This document shows positions 5,755-6,591 of a DNA stretch of 6,591 nt, one piece after another. The notes beneath the pieces are model-generated. The model saw only the letters and a program-made list of their open reading frames with translations, did not search any database and was not told the DNA's origin. Numbering within the stretch: position 1 is the stretch's first letter; each line of letters begins with the position of its first letter. The stretch covers positions 1 to 6,591 of the forward strand of contig PLXC01000108.1 in assembly GCA_003151275.1 (NCBI GenBank), read 5' to 3'. Origin of the DNA: Candidatus Melainabacteria bacterium. Lineage in GTDB: Bacteria; Cyanobacteriota; Vampirovibrionia; Obscuribacterales; Obscuribacteraceae. The translations under genes were made by a program, and so were the position numbers.

Positions 5755-5760
5755 GTTGTT

Positions 5761-5818
5761 CTACCCTGTTGAATGTTGTTCGACCACTAGATTTCACTGC
5801 GACCACTGAATTTCACGT
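5761..5818. repeat. tandem 19-20 bp repeats, possible IS21-family end remnant
   Basis: CGACCACTAGATTTCACTG (5781-5799) is followed directly by CGACCACTGAATTTCACGT (5800-5818), matching at 15 of 19 positions. A more diverged unit precedes them (5761-5780, beginning CTACC), and GTTGTTCnACC occurs at both 5755 and 5775, 20 nt apart. Multiple tandem ~20-bp units with a GACCACT...TTTCAC look are, from memory, typical of the transposase-binding ends of IS21-family elements. No istA/istB coding sequence is present, so this would be a solitary end or remnant. Confidence 0.35.
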
Positions 5819-5827
5819 CACGGAATA

Positions 5828-5847
5828 ATTGTTGCCTGTAGAACAAT
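5828..5847 (-). terminator. small hairpin after the phosphoesterase stop
   Basis: ATTGTT (5828-5833) and AACAAT (5842-5847) flank an 8-nt loop, starting 2 nt beyond the minus-strand stop codon at 5850. AT-rich, 6 bp, without a real T-run: weak as a terminator. The right arm also forms a longer-range 9-bp inverted repeat with TTGTTCTAC at 5756-5764. Confidence 0.25.
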
Positions 5848-5849
5848 GG

Positions 5850-6338
5850 CTACGCTTTTGGCTTAGCGATAGCGATAATATCCGATTTCTGTATCTTGCC
5901 GTCGCTCACTTCTAGAATTCCCATTGTTAATTGTGGTTGTGTCCGGCGATCGGTTGGCGAGCCTGGATTAAATAGAAGAAGATCCTGCTCGTATTCATTA
6001 ATTGGAATATGCGAATGTCCAAACACAACAACATCGGCGTTGGGAAAACGCTTCCGCATTCTTGCACCTCGATGCTTTTTGTCGCCGCTGTCGTGTATCA
6101 TTGCGAAGCGAGTGCCTGCCAAATTGAATTCCAATGTCTCGGGTATCAGGTCAGTGTCGTTATTGCCGCGCACCGCATATAGTGGCGCCATCTGCGACAG
6201 CTGATCGAGAAATTCCCTGGTAAGCACATCGCCGGCATGAAGAATCGTTTCTGCAGATTCTAGAATCTTCCAGGCAGAATCTGGAAGAGTCTTCGCGCGC
6301 TTGGGGATATGTGTGTCGGCCAGTACAGCAATTCGCAT
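5850..6338 (-). CDS. YfcE/MJ0936-type metallophosphoesterase (phosphodiesterase)
   Basis: A 162-residue cytoplasmic protein of normal length for the family (COG0622). All metal-binding motifs of the calcineurin-like fold are present in order: DTH at 8-10 (Asp8, His10), GD at 36-37 (bridging Asp37), GNND at 58-61 (Asn59), His82 in IHDSG, and GHSH at 107-110 (His108, His110), followed by the family's NPGS at 124-127. Known members hydrolyse phosphodiester bonds of small model substrates with Mn2+ or similar metals; natural substrates are mostly unknown. ATG 6338 leads straight into the first beta strand (MRIAVLADTH). The upstream TPR gene stops 3 nt before this start and no separate RBS is obvious in the gap, so translational coupling in an operon is likely. 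The frame is intact. Confidence 0.92.
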   Translation of the reverse strand: MRIAVLADTHIPKRAKTLPDSAWKILESAETILHAGDVLTREFLDQLSQMAPLYAVRGNNDTDLIPETLEFNLAGTRFAMIHDSGDKKHRGARMRKRFPNADVVVFGHSHIPINEYEQDLLLFNPGSPTDRRTQPQLTMGILEVSDGKIQKSDIIAIAKPKA

Positions 6339-6341
6339 TAT

Positions 6342-6590
6342 TCAGAAATTTCGTACTGGAACGGCTTCGCTCTGTCTCATCTCCCGAGCCCTGTCGTACT
6401 CTGTCTGAGCCTCAGCACTCCGACCTAGCTTTTCTAAAATTGCGGCTCGAATCTCGTGCGTCTGAGAATCAGCATCGGATTGCAAAACAGAACCAATCAC
6501 GTTCAGCGCTTCCTCTGCTTTCCCTGCTTCTAGCAAGACCCGTGCGAGAAATTCCTTAGCCCCTGATTCGTCATAGTGCAATTCGGCATG
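6342..6590 (-). CDS. TPR-repeat protein, C-terminal part (5' end outside window)
   Basis: The frame is open to the right edge (it reads HAEL before the TTG at 6581), so the gene begins outside the window. The visible 82 residues contain two tetratricopeptide-like helix pairs: AKEFLARVLLEAGKAEEAL with the usual small-residue/Gly/Ala/Leu spacing, and HEIRAAILEKLGRSAEAQ, then a tail ending AVPVRNF. TPRs form a helical superhelix used for protein-protein contact; no other domain is visible, so the full protein's role is unknown. It is the upstream partner of the metallophosphoesterase gene, 3 nt away. Confidence 0.8.
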   Translation of the reverse strand, partial: HAELHYDESGAKEFLARVLLEAGKAEEALNVIGSVLQSDADSQTHEIRAAILEKLGRSAEAQTEYDRAREMRQSEAVPVRNF

Positions 6591-6591
6591 T

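Noticed and set aside
5585..5809. 74-codon plus-strand ORF (GTG start)
   Set aside because: No RBS, no recognisable motif, and its last third is encoded by the tandem repeats at 5761-5818.
1..6591. CRISPR array, rRNA/tRNA genes, intact transposase or integrase, toxin-antitoxin or defence genes
   Set aside because: Looked for on both strands; no regular repeat-spacer pattern, no conserved RNA gene sequence and no protein motif supporting any of these.

Overview
The window looks like a stretch of bacterial chromosome with low coding density and mixed strand use. Signal peptides and a lipobox-like leader point to a cell with an exported/envelope proteome, and Shine-Dalgarno sites of the GGAG/AAGGAG type are visible. 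No rRNA, tRNA or other taxonomic marker is present. The mix of PQQ-type beta-propeller, DUF1963, HEAT/TPR proteins and long poorly coding gaps would suit a large-genome environmental lineage (Vampirovibrionia/Obscuribacterales-like or planctomycete-like), but this is a guess from style only.

Layout. (1) 2-586 (+): C-terminal end of a PQQ-like beta-propeller protein. (2) 722-1374 (-): a small two-helix membrane protein overlapping a C-terminally truncated DUF1963 (YwqG-like) protein. (3) 1375-1883: leader/intergenic region with the best sigma70-type promoter in the window (1584-1613), a short ORF with a strong RBS, and a tight palindrome. (4) 1884-2755 (+): a putative lipoprotein with a HEAT-type C-terminus, broken by at least one frameshift and one in-frame TGA, with a possible further pair of compensating shifts. 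(5) 2807-3310 (+): an intact small P-loop NTPase/kinase-like protein. (6) 3644-4375 (-): an intact secreted protein of unknown function, convergent with the NTPase. (7) 4396-4896 (+): a decayed gene not seen as a single ORF, recovered by stitching two frames. (8) 4900-5849: almost gene-free, holding a cluster of hairpins (5103-5287) that includes a perfect 36-bp palindrome and a stem followed by a T8 run, then tandem 19-20 bp repeats (5761-5818) resembling an IS21-family end. (9) 5850-6590 (-): a two-gene operon of a TPR protein (partial) and a YfcE/MJ0936-type metallophosphoesterase, 3 nt apart.

The intact genes do not form one obvious pathway. The most notable features are the gene decay (three disrupted loci beside intact ones) and the density of near-loopless palindromes. 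I see no convincing evidence of a new defence, mobile or metabolic system. The best candidate for undescribed structure is the hairpin block at 5103-5287.
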